NCBI RefSeq assembly: GCF_029892445.1
Contig: NZ_JARXVJ010000001.1
Coordinates: 620,001 to 684,000 of the forward strand
Direction: 5' to 3'
DNA from: Chryseobacterium sp. H1D6B
GTDB lineage: Bacteria > Bacteroidota > Bacteroidia > Flavobacteriales > Weeksellaceae
DNA: 64,000 nt
Shown: piece by piece, positions 1 to 7,341 of the stretch
How the letters are laid out: every line of letters starts with the position of its first letter
Numbering within the stretch: the first letter of the stretch is position 1
Program-made: the position numbers and the translations under genes
Notes under the pieces: model-generated
What the model was told of the DNA's origin: nothing
Seen by the model: only the letters and a program-made list of their open reading frames with translations
The model's database searches: none

Positions 1-1025
1 AGAGAATATTTTTTCTGCTCCCAGGTTTCTCTTTTTACAGTAATTTCCCTTTCGCTTCCATCTAAAACAACCTTGATCTCATTTTCATCTAAATAAGAAA
101 TTTCTCCTAATTTACCGTTAAAATATTTTTTCTCCGGCGAAATATCATTTCGGATAAACATGACCTGTGCTCCCATTTTCAGTTCTAAAAACTGTTCATT
201 AGGAAACTGGTTTTCTTTAAATTCTCCAAAAAGCTTAGCTTCGTAAACGGAAGGATCTACTTTTATTTCTTTTAGTTTTTCCTGATTGATCTCATCAGCC
301 ATTTTATTATGAGAGCAGAGATAAACATAAGATTCGTGTCCCACCTCAAAATTAGGATCGTATCTTTCGTTAAGATGCTCAAAATCAATATTCGCAACAT
401 CTCCATCACGGATTGCATTTAAAATTTCTAAAAACTCCTGATCGGTCTGTCTGTATACCTTGGTGAGCTCAATTGTGATCAAAGGAATTTCTTTTAAAGC
501 AAGACTTTCAAAAAAGAATGGCGACTGATAGAACTTTTTTAAAACATTTTCGTCCCGTACCACCGGAGGAAGCTGATACAGATCTCCAATAAAAAGCATC
601 TGGATACCCCCAAATTTCTGAGTATTTCTTCGGATAAACCTCAAAGAGAAATCCATCATATCCAAAACATCTGCCCTCAGCATAGAAACCTCATCAATAA
701 TAATGATCTCTACTTCACGCAGTAGCTTCAGTTTATCTTTTCTGTATTTAAAGTGGGGCATCAGATCAGCAATATTCATTGCCATGCTGCTGTCAATACG
801 GTCTGTAGTCGGCAAAAACGTCCTTAATGGCAGTCCAAACATGGAGTGTATAGTTACTCCGCCGGCATTAATGGCAGCAATCCCTGTAGGGGCAACTACA
901 ATATGTTTTTTTCTGGTTCTTTTCACAAAATCATTAAGAAAGGTAGTTTTACCCGTCCCAGCCTTTCCTGTAAGAAAAACACTTCTGTTCGTATGCTCTA
1001 TTAAGTCAAAAAAATGCTCGTTCAT
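1..1025 (-). CDS. PIF1-like AAA helicase, N-terminal part (cut by window edge)
   Basis: Reading the minus strand from an ATG at 1025 gives 341 codons with no stop before the edge, so this is the N-terminal part of a longer protein. It begins MNEHFFDLIEHTN and shows a Walker A motif GKAGTGKTTFL near residue 20, a Walker B/DEXX motif IIIDEVSML near residue 100 and the motif GDLYQLPPV typical of PIF1/RecD-type superfamily 1B helicases. PIF1-type enzymes unwind DNA 5' to 3' in an ATP-dependent way. In Flavobacteria such proteins often carry further helicase and HTH/HRDC-like domains at the C-terminus, which cannot be seen here. The plus-strand open frame at 703-1080 is a shadow of this gene. Confidence 0.85.
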   Translation of the reverse strand, partial: MNEHFFDLIEHTNRSVFLTGKAGTGKTTFLNDFVKRTRKKHIVVAPTGIAAINAGGVTIHSMFGLPLRTFLPTTDRIDSSMAMNIADLMPHFKYRKDKLKLLREVEIIIIDEVSMLRADVLDMMDFSLRFIRRNTQKFGGIQMLFIGDLYQLPPVVRDENVLKKFYQSPFFFESLALKEIPLITIELTKVYRQTDQEFLEILNAIRDGDVANIDFEHLNERYDPNFEVGHESYVYLCSHNKMADEINQEKLKEIKVDPSVYEAKLFGEFKENQFPNEQFLELKMGAQVMFIRNDISPEKKYFNGKLGEISYLDENEIKVVLDGSEREITVKRETWEQKKYS

Positions 1026-1108
1026 TGCGTCAAAATTACGGAAAATGATTTTGAAATTCCTGCTGTGGCATAAATTTTGAGCGCAGATGATAGAAAAAAA
1101 ATAATTCT

Positions 1109-1558
1109 ATGAAAAAAATATTCATGCTGATTCCTACTCTGGTATTATTTTCGTCATTTGCATTAATTTCTTGTAAAGCGGCAAGCGATGTCAACACTAA
1201 TTTACCAAAAGATATTTCTGAAAGGCCTGCTGATGAAGGCAGCCAGAAATATGAAGCTGCAGCATTGGATAAACTAAAACTGGTGATTGAAGAAGAAATT
1301 GGAAAGGAAAAATGTACAGATCCCGCTGAGTGGACATATGCACCAATGGGTTCTAAATCTTGCGGCGGACCGCAGTTCTATATTGCCTATCCTAAAAAAT
1401 TAGAAGCCAAGATTCTGCCACAGATTAAGGAATACACCAGCAAAGAAGAAATATTCAATAAAAAATATAATATTCAGTCTAACTGCACAGTTATGGGACA
1501 ACCTGCAGGAATCAGATGCAACGGAGACAAAGCTGAATTAGCTGTTCCCGTAGAATAA
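1109..1558 (+). CDS. hypothetical lipoprotein, 149 aa
   Basis: The N-terminus has a lysine start, a hydrophobic stretch and a lipobox LISC, so the mature protein should be anchored by Cys22 to the cell envelope. The mature part is mostly charged, with three further Cys in the segment CTDPAEW..SKSCGG and one pair near the end (NCTVMGQ..GIRCNG), which could form disulfides outside the cytoplasm. I do not recognise the family. It is divergent from the helicase gene (about 80 bp apart) and is followed by a strong terminator, so it is probably a single-gene unit. Confidence 0.7.
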   Translation: MKKIFMLIPTLVLFSSFALISCKAASDVNTNLPKDISERPADEGSQKYEAAALDKLKLVIEEEIGKEKCTDPAEWTYAPMGSKSCGGPQFYIAYPKKLEAKILPQIKEYTSKEEIFNKKYNIQSNCTVMGQPAGIRCNGDKAELAVPVE

Positions 1559-1603
1559 AATAATATAATCCGCACACAGGAATTTATCACTAAGGATTAA
1601 AAA

Positions 1604-1631
1604 AATCTCCATCTTATTTGAGACGGAGATT
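1604..1631. terminator. bidirectional terminator
   Basis: An 11-bp stem with one mismatch (AATCTCC at 1604-1610 against GGAGATT at 1625-1631), with a T-run after it on the plus strand and A-run/T-run on the other. It sits between two convergent genes, the lipoprotein and the carbonic anhydrase-like gene, and can serve both. Confidence 0.8.
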
Positions 1632-1636
1632 TTTTT

Positions 1637-2179
1637 TTATTTTTCTTTTACTTCAAAAGGCAGCTGCAATTTATACCAAGAAGAATATTTCACATAATTA
1701 TCAGCAATCCTGTTGACTTCTCCTTCCAACAGCTGTGCAGAAATATCTTTTATCTTTCTTGCAGGAACACCGCCCCAAACTTCTCCAGATTTAATATGAG
1801 TTCCCTGTGTCACCACAGATCCTGCTCCTACAATAGAATTTTCTTCCACCAGGCAGTCATCCATCACAATCGCACCCATTCCGATAAGAACATTATCCTG
1901 AATAGTACATCCATGAACAATCGCATTATGCCCGATAGAAACATTATTCCCAATAATCAGCGGATATTTTTCATAGGTACAATGTAGCATTACATTATCC
2001 TGAACATTTACTTTATCTCCTAATTTGATATAGTTTACATCACCTCTTATCACTGCATTATACCAAACACTGCATTCTCTGCCCATTACAACATCACCGA
2101 TGATAGTTGCTGTTTCTGCTAGAAATGTATTCTCTCCTATCTGAGGTTGTTTTCCTAAAAGTTCTCTTATTAGTGCCAT
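1637..2179 (-). CDS. gamma carbonic anhydrase family / hexapeptide-repeat protein
   Basis: 180 aa, the usual length for the PaaY/YrdA/CaiE group of left-handed beta-helix proteins. Hexapeptide-repeat segments run through residues 15-150 (for example GDVVMG, IIGNNVSIGHN, VLIGMGAIV, SIVGAGSVV), and the motif GHNAIVHGC supplies two of the metal-binding histidines, with a third in MLHCTY. Members bind Zn or Fe and form trimers; some have carbonic anhydrase activity and others act on acyl-CoA or amino sugars. The sequence does not tell which. The ending GGVPARKIKDIS is typical of the family. Single gene with its own terminator downstream. Confidence 0.85.
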   Translation of the reverse strand: MALIRELLGKQPQIGENTFLAETATIIGDVVMGRECSVWYNAVIRGDVNYIKLGDKVNVQDNVMLHCTYEKYPLIIGNNVSIGHNAIVHGCTIQDNVLIGMGAIVMDDCLVEENSIVGAGSVVTQGTHIKSGEVWGGVPARKIKDISAQLLEGEVNRIADNYVKYSSWYKLQLPFEVKEK

Positions 2180-2294
2180 ATTTTTAATTTGAAAATGAAT
2201 TAATATGAAAATTTAAATAGTAATATCACAATTTTTAAATTACAGTGATAGCAAAAATCTAACTCGTTACTTCTTACTTCCCACTTCTTATGCG

Positions 2295-2302
2295 TATTTT
2301 TG
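2295..2302 (+). promoter_or_regulatory. Bacteroidetes -7 promoter box for the nfu operon
   Basis: TATTTTTG matches the Bacteroidetes -7 consensus TAnnTTTG, 21 bases before the ATG at 2324. I see no clear -33 box. Confidence 0.4.
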
Positions 2303-2323
2303 TATCTCAAATTTAACTAAAAA

Positions 2324-3202
2324 ATGCGTACGATACTTATAGAACCAACCGAAAATCCAAAAGTAATGAAGTTTGTAGCTGACTACAACCTTATTCCAGG
2401 GTCTTTGGAGTTGGACAGAAGTTCAGATATTTCAGAAATTCCTCTCGCTCAGGAGCTTTTTAATTATCCTTTTGTAGAAAGAGTTTTTATCACTGCTAAT
2501 TTTGTTGCAGTGGCTAAACAAGATACCATAGAATGGGAACATGTTGCTGAAAGTCTGAAAAATGTAATTGAAGATGAGCTTCTAGCCAATCCTAGAATTT
2601 ATCTTCAGAAGAAAAAGGAAATGTATCAGATCTATTCTGAGATGACTCCTAACCCGAATGTAATGAAATTTGTTTCCAGCAAATTATTATTAGACGGTTT
2701 CGTAGAAGTGAAGTCTAGAAATGAAGCTGAAGGAGTTCCTTTGGCTCAGGCTATCTTTAATGAATTCGATTTTGCTCAGGAGGTTTTTATTTCGGATAAT
2801 TTCGCGGCTGTTACTAAGGACAGTTCTGTAGAATGGCATGAAGTAATGGTTACTGTGCGTTCTCTTATTGCAGATTATTTACAAAATGGAGGCGAGATCT
2901 CAACTATTGAATCTCAAAAACATGAAAATCCTGTAGAAAAGATCATCAATAGAGATTATACTGATGATGAGCAGAAGATCTCAGATATTTTAAATGAATA
3001 CGTTGCTCCTGCAGTAGAAAATGACGGCGGAAAAATTTCTTTAATGGAATACGACGAAGAAAGCAAAACTGCAAAAATGCTTTTACAAGGGGCATGCTCA
3101 GGATGTCCAAGCTCTACCGCTACTCTAAAAAACGGAATTGAGAACATCTTAAAACAATTTGTTCCTGAATTAGTAGAAAGAGTGGAGGCAGTAAACGGAT
3201 AA
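2324..3202 (+). CDS. NifU/Nfu-type Fe-S scaffold with duplicated N-terminal domain
   Basis: 292 aa. Two Nfu N-terminal (scaffold-N) domains lie in tandem, at about residues 1-90 and 100-190; each has the pattern EPTPNPxVMKFV and a later VPLAQxIF. A C-terminal NifU domain (about 205-290) carries the cluster-binding motif CSGCPSS (C258, C261). Nfu proteins carry assembled Fe-S clusters to apo-proteins in the cytoplasm. The domain duplication is visible directly. Downstream lie a small lipoprotein gene (9 bp away) and ferrochelatase, an iron-related enzyme, so the three probably form one operon. Confidence 0.92.
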   Translation: MRTILIEPTENPKVMKFVADYNLIPGSLELDRSSDISEIPLAQELFNYPFVERVFITANFVAVAKQDTIEWEHVAESLKNVIEDELLANPRIYLQKKKEMYQIYSEMTPNPNVMKFVSSKLLLDGFVEVKSRNEAEGVPLAQAIFNEFDFAQEVFISDNFAAVTKDSSVEWHEVMVTVRSLIADYLQNGGEISTIESQKHENPVEKIINRDYTDDEQKISDILNEYVAPAVENDGGKISLMEYDEESKTAKMLLQGACSGCPSSTATLKNGIENILKQFVPELVERVEAVNG

Positions 3203-3211
3203 TTACAAAAT

Positions 3212-3661
3212 ATGAGAATATTCCTTCTTTTAATTTTTTTCAGCCTAAGTATTCTTTCATGTAAGAAAGACGTTCATTCCAATATCAATGAAGGTCTCCA
3301 TGAAGATCTCGTAAAATCTGGACTGGCAAAAGACAGCCTTCAGAAAATGGATGTCGTTTTTGATAAGCTTAACAAAAAGAATACTGCTTTCCTAGATTAT
3401 TATGTCCATTATTATTACAAACAGGATAAGGAAACACAGGAAGAAATCAAAAAATCAAAAGGAGAAAATTTCTTAGAAGAAAATCCGGAAGAATATTATC
3501 AGCTCTTTACAAAAATCATATCTGAGAAAGGCGACAAATACCTGAGTTCATTCGGTATAAGCAGAGACGAAGAAATGCTTGCTAGAGAAGTATATATTTT
3601 TCATTTAAAGAAAAAATACGGTCCGACAATTGATGGACAACTGGAAAATCTAAATAAATAA
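3212..3661 (+). CDS. hypothetical lipoprotein, 149 aa
   Basis: Signal peptide with a lipobox ILSC (Cys17), followed by a highly charged helical-looking protein rich in Lys and Glu. No family recognised. Its stop overlaps the start codon of the ferrochelatase gene by one base (TAATG), which points to translational coupling with hemH. Role unknown. Confidence 0.7.
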   Translation: MRIFLLLIFFSLSILSCKKDVHSNINEGLHEDLVKSGLAKDSLQKMDVVFDKLNKKNTAFLDYYVHYYYKQDKETQEEIKKSKGENFLEENPEEYYQLFTKIISEKGDKYLSSFGISRDEEMLAREVYIFHLKKKYGPTIDGQLENLNK

Positions 3662-4686
3662 TGAAGGGAATTCTATTAGTAAACCTTGGTTCGCCAAGAT
3701 CTACAGATGTAAAGGATGTAAAGGAATACCTAGACGAATTTTTGATGGACGAAAAAGTCATCGACTACCGATGGATTTTTCGTGCCCTTCTGGTTCGCGG
3801 GATCATCTTAAATACCAGACCTCCAAAATCTGCAGCAGCTTATAAAACAGTCTGGACAGATCAGGGGTCGCCGTTAATTGTAATCACTGAAAAAATTCAG
3901 AAAAAATTACAAAAACTGGTAGATGTTCCTGTGGAGATCGGAATGAGATATGCACAGCCGAGTATTGAAGCTGGAATTCAGAAACTTGTAGATCAAGGAG
4001 TTTCTGAGATCGTTCTTTTTCCATTGTACCCTCAATATGCGATGAGTACAACAGAAACAGTAATTGATAAAGCTGAAGAAGTAAGAAAAAAGAGTTTTCC
4101 AGATGTAAAAATCAATTATATAGAACCTTTTTACAATAGAGAGATCTACATCAACTGTCTTGCGGAAAGTATCAAGGAAAAACTTCCTGAAAACATCGAT
4201 GCTTTACAGTTCTCATATCATGGTGTTCCTGAAAGGCATATTTATAAAACAGATCCTACAAAAACCTGTAATTTAGGGGACTGCTGTTCAAGAGAAACAA
4301 ACCCGAGCCACCAGTTCTGCTACCGCCATCAGTGTTTCAAAACCACTGAAACAGTAGTTGCAAAGCTTGGGATGCCAAAGGATAAAGTAATTGTTTCTTT
4401 CCAGTCAAGATTAGGAAAAGATAAATGGATCGAGCCTTACACTGATCATACGCTGGAAACAATTCCTTCAAAAAAAGGAGTGAAAAACTTAGCAGTTGTT
4501 TGCCCTGCCTTCGTTTCAGACTGTCTGGAAACTTTAGAAGAGATCTCTGTGGAAGGTAAGGAACAGTTTTTACATGCAGGCGGAGAAAATTTCCATTACA
4601 TTCCTTGTTTAAATGACGAAGACCGATGGATCGATGTCGTGAAAACTTTGTGTGATGAAAAGCTGAACGAGTTTTACTTGGTTTAA
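3661..4686 (+). CDS. hemH: ferrochelatase
   Basis: 341 aa, normal length. Inserts Fe2+ into protoporphyrin IX in the last step of protoheme synthesis. The catalytic His is in FSYHGVPERH (H187), and the conserved acidic residue is in SDCLETLEEI (E289); the N-terminal GILLVNLGSP is also typical. Odd feature: a Cys-rich loop just after the catalytic His, with Cys at 203, 208, 209, 220 and 225, could hold a [2Fe-2S] cluster as known for some bacterial ferrochelatases. The start overlaps the preceding lipoprotein gene, and the Fe-S carrier Nfu lies two genes upstream. Confidence 0.96.
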   Translation: MKGILLVNLGSPRSTDVKDVKEYLDEFLMDEKVIDYRWIFRALLVRGIILNTRPPKSAAAYKTVWTDQGSPLIVITEKIQKKLQKLVDVPVEIGMRYAQPSIEAGIQKLVDQGVSEIVLFPLYPQYAMSTTETVIDKAEEVRKKSFPDVKINYIEPFYNREIYINCLAESIKEKLPENIDALQFSYHGVPERHIYKTDPTKTCNLGDCCSRETNPSHQFCYRHQCFKTTETVVAKLGMPKDKVIVSFQSRLGKDKWIEPYTDHTLETIPSKKGVKNLAVVCPAFVSDCLETLEEISVEGKEQFLHAGGENFHYIPCLNDEDRWIDVVKTLCDEKLNEFYLV

Positions 4687-4708
4687 AATAATGAGCTTTA
4701 AATATAAC

Positions 4709-4734
4709 AAAACCTCCATTTTCATGGAGGTTTT
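4709..4734 (+). terminator. rho-independent terminator of hemH operon
   Basis: Perfect 11-bp stem AAAACCTCCAT / ATGGAGGTTTT with a 4-nt loop, followed by GTTTTT. Confidence 0.85.
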
Positions 4735-4760
4735 GTTTTTATACTATTATTCTATATCTC

Positions 4761-5262
4761 ATGAGATTCTTCACTGCGCTTCTGCTCCGTTCTGAATGAC
4801 AGTGACGGAAACTAAGACCAGCAGTCTGTCATTTCAACGGAGGAGAAATCTTTTTGATAAAAAATAGGTTGTTCTTAAATGAGATTCTTCACTGCGCTTC
4901 TGCTCCGTTCTGAATAACAATGACGGAAACTAAGACCAGCAGTCTGTCATTTCGACGGAGGAGAAATCTTTTTGATAAAAAATAGGTTGTTCTTAAATGA
5001 GATTCTTCACTGCGCTTCTGCTCCGTTCTGAATGACAATAACGGAAACTAAGACCAGCAGTCTGTCATTTCAACGGAGAAGAAATCTCTTTAATAAAAAA
5101 TATGCGGTTCTTAAATGAGATTCTTCACTGCGCTTCTGCTCCGTTCTGAATGACAGTGACGGAAACTAAGACCAGCAGTCTGTCGTTTCGACGGAGGAGA
5201 AATCTCTTTGATAAAAATATAAGATTCTTCACTACGTTTATGATTCGTTCTGAATGACAGTG
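4761..5262. repeat. 118-bp tandem repeat array, about 4.4 copies
   Basis: Copies begin at 4761, 4879, 4997 and 5115, exactly 118 bp apart, each starting ATGAGATTCTTCACTGCGC and each with an internal CGGAAACTAAGACCAGCAG. A decayed partial copy follows at about 5220-5262. Copies differ by only a few bases. No open frame crosses the array and it does not look like CRISPR, since the whole unit is repeated without variable spacers. It fills the gap between hemH and the T9SS plug gene. The GATTCTTCACTGCG...TTCTGAATGACA core resembles dispersed intergenic repeats common in Chryseobacterium genomes (recollection, not checked). Confidence 0.9.
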
Positions 5263-5272
5263 CAATTATCAA

Positions 5273-6484
5273 TTATTTCACGGGTGTTCTGAATTCTCCG
5301 TAGCCGGCTAATCCGTCATAGCTTCTTCCAAAAGGAGCATAATATAAAAATGCCTGATAGAGGTTTTCTGTCTGCCAGAAATTACCATTAACTTCACCGA
5401 AATTCAATATGCCGTCACTTCCCTTAGTTGCAAGCACATAGTTATAGAAACCTTGTTTCAGGGAAATTTTAGCAACATATTTTTTACCCGCCGCATCATA
5501 CTGCATCTGGTTTTCTTTGCTCGGCTTAAAGTTATTAAAACCGCCCAAAACATACATTTCTTTATCTATCGGATCTGATTCTAAAGAAAAATAAACCCAA
5601 GAATAATCAGCTTCTCTTTCTGCATTTCTTTCAATACCTATATCATTTCTTCTGAAATAATAAGCTCCGTTGACGTCAGGCTGATATTGGTAATTTAATG
5701 GATAAGCCCAAACTGGATGCAGATAAGTATTGTTAACACCGTCTTTCACTTCTGTGGCCATCACCATGTCAGCAGCTATATTCATATTTTTATTATCGAA
5801 ATAATAGAATTCGTTATTTCCGGGAAATGATAAACTCATCTGCTGAAACAGCAGCTTATTTCCAAGTGTCGTACTCGGCTTTAAATTACTAACGTTTACA
5901 TTCCAATTGTTATTCTGAATCACTGTCAAGCTCATTGAATTTACATTAGAAGTAATATCTCCTCCTTTAGAAACAGCCTGCACTTCTACTCTCTGATTAA
6001 CATTCGGATTTTTTGCATCGGCAGTTCTGGAGATATTTAAAGCCAGCACCGCATTATCCTCTACTACATAAAATCTTTTTTTAAAAAGAGGCTTGTCAGC
6101 AGAGTCTTTATAAACGATCAGTTCAAAATTTCCAGATATTTTCGGCTGGATCTTCTCATTTGGAAAGGTCAGTTTATAATGGGTATACGCCTGCAGGGTG
6201 TTGAACGAGTATTGGAATTGATCCAATAATCCGTTTAAGCTTCCATTCGCAAATTCTGTAAAGAAAAGATTGTCATCCTCCCAGTTTCTGTTGTAATGCT
6301 TGATGGTATATCTAAAAATATCACTCGAGTTGGTAAGATCATCAAAACTCAAAACTAACTGTTCATTAAATTTGATAACAGGAGTTTCGTCATTGGTTTG
6401 AGGATTAAATAATTGAATGCTCTGGATGTTCTGCCCGAAAGCCAAAGCACTTAAACTTAGTAAAAATAGCTGCAACGTTTTCAT
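5273..6484 (-). CDS. DUF5103 / type IX secretion system plug protein
   Basis: 403 aa with a signal peptide (cleavage near AFGQ). The sequence matches my memory of the DUF5103 family, now called T9SS plug protein: NIQSIQLFNPQTNDETPVIKFNEQLVLSFDDL at the start of the mature region and a C-terminal domain with MYVLGGFNNF. In the type IX system the plug closes the periplasmic side of the SprA translocon when no substrate is engaged. The protein should be periplasmic. It stands alone, ending against the repeat array. Confidence 0.8.
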   Translation of the reverse strand: MKTLQLFLLSLSALAFGQNIQSIQLFNPQTNDETPVIKFNEQLVLSFDDLTNSSDIFRYTIKHYNRNWEDDNLFFTEFANGSLNGLLDQFQYSFNTLQAYTHYKLTFPNEKIQPKISGNFELIVYKDSADKPLFKKRFYVVEDNAVLALNISRTADAKNPNVNQRVEVQAVSKGGDITSNVNSMSLTVIQNNNWNVNVSNLKPSTTLGNKLLFQQMSLSFPGNNEFYYFDNKNMNIAADMVMATEVKDGVNNTYLHPVWAYPLNYQYQPDVNGAYYFRRNDIGIERNAEREADYSWVYFSLESDPIDKEMYVLGGFNNFKPSKENQMQYDAAGKKYVAKISLKQGFYNYVLATKGSDGILNFGEVNGNFWQTENLYQAFLYYAPFGRSYDGLAGYGEFRTPVK

Positions 6485-6528
6485 TATTACGAAGATAACG
6501 AAAAATCGTCATTTTCTTAATAATATTG

Positions 6529-6536
6529 TATTTTTG
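6529..6536 (+). promoter_or_regulatory. Bacteroidetes -7 promoter box
   Basis: TATTTTTG fits TAnnTTTG, 20 bases before the ATG at 6556 of the MBL-fold gene. Confidence 0.5.
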
Positions 6537-6555
6537 ATAAAAAAATATTCATCGT

Positions 6556-7194
6556 ATGTTTCAGATTCAGGCCTTTAGATTCAATTTCGCAAGCGAAAAC
6601 ACGTATATCCTTTTTAATGAAAATAAAAATGCCTGGCTGATAGATCCGGGTAATATGAATGAGCAGGAAACAAAATTAATAGAGAATTTCATTACCGAAA
6701 ATGAATTAAAAATTCAGAAAATACTTCTTACCCACGCTCATATAGATCATGTTTTAGGGCTGCAGTGGGCTTTTGACACGTTTAAAATCCCGGTAAATAT
6801 GCACAAAGACGATCAGGAAGTTTTAGATATGCTTCAGATAAGCGGCATGAGATTCGGGTTTCAGATCGATCCAGTGAAGGCGGAGATAAACTATGTAAAT
6901 GAGGGTGAAGAACTAGATTTTGACGGAGAAAAATTCAAAATTTATCATGTTCCGGGACACTCTCCAGGAAGTATCGTGTATCACAATGAGAACCAAAAAT
7001 TCATGATTTCCGGTGATGTCCTGTTTGAAGGAAGTATCGGAAGAACAGACTTGTACAAAGGAAACTATGAGCAGTTAATTGATGGCATTAAAACCAAACT
7101 TTTTGTTTTAGACGATGAAACTCAGGTTTTTTCGGGGCACGGAAACCCTACAACGATTGGTTTTGAAAAACAGCATAATCCTTTTTTAAACTAA
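6556..7194 (+). CDS. MBL-fold metallo-hydrolase (glyoxalase II-like)
   Basis: 212 aa. The metal-binding motif THAHIDH (H60, H62, D64, H65) and the later HVPGHSPGS, SGDVLFEGSIGRTD and FSGHGNPTTIG are those of the glyoxalase II-like/YcbL branch of metallo-beta-lactamase proteins, which bind two metal ions and hydrolyse thioesters such as S-lactoylglutathione. YcbL-like small forms often have uncertain substrates, and this protein lacks the C-terminal glutathione-binding domain of classical glyoxalase II. Cytoplasmic, no signal peptide. It is divergent from the T9SS plug gene. Confidence 0.88.
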   Translation: MFQIQAFRFNFASENTYILFNENKNAWLIDPGNMNEQETKLIENFITENELKIQKILLTHAHIDHVLGLQWAFDTFKIPVNMHKDDQEVLDMLQISGMRFGFQIDPVKAEINYVNEGEELDFDGEKFKIYHVPGHSPGSIVYHNENQKFMISGDVLFEGSIGRTDLYKGNYEQLIDGIKTKLFVLDDETQVFSGHGNPTTIGFEKQHNPFLN

Positions 7195-7208
7195 AATCTT
7201 TAGGGTTT

Positions 7209-7259
7209 GGCTTAAGCCTTTGGAATGTCTATATTTTTTTTAACGGGCTGAAGCCCGTT
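7209..7259. repeat. REP-like palindromes
   Basis: Two palindromes lie close together: GGCTTAAGCC (7209-7218) and AACGGGCTGAAGCCCGTT (7242-7259). Such GGGCT..AGCCC palindromes resemble intergenic REP-like repeats of Flavobacteriia. Confidence 0.55.
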
Positions 7260-7287
7260 GCTATTGATGAGACACTATTACAAAACA

Positions 7288-7313
7288 AAAACCGTCAGAT
7301 TTCTGGCGGTTTT
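7288..7313. terminator. bidirectional terminator
   Basis: Stem AAAACCGTCAGA / TCTGGCGGTTTT with one wobble pair, between the convergent MBL-fold and TonB receptor genes. Confidence 0.75.
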
Positions 7314-7341
7314 CGTTTTGATATAAAAAAATTAAAATTGT

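Noticed and set aside
703-1080. Plus-strand frame of 125 aa near the left edge
   Set aside because: It lies opposite the helicase gene, whose Walker motifs show that the minus strand is coding.
4761-5262. Possible CRISPR array
   Set aside because: The whole 118-bp unit repeats; there are no short repeats with unique spacers and no cas genes.
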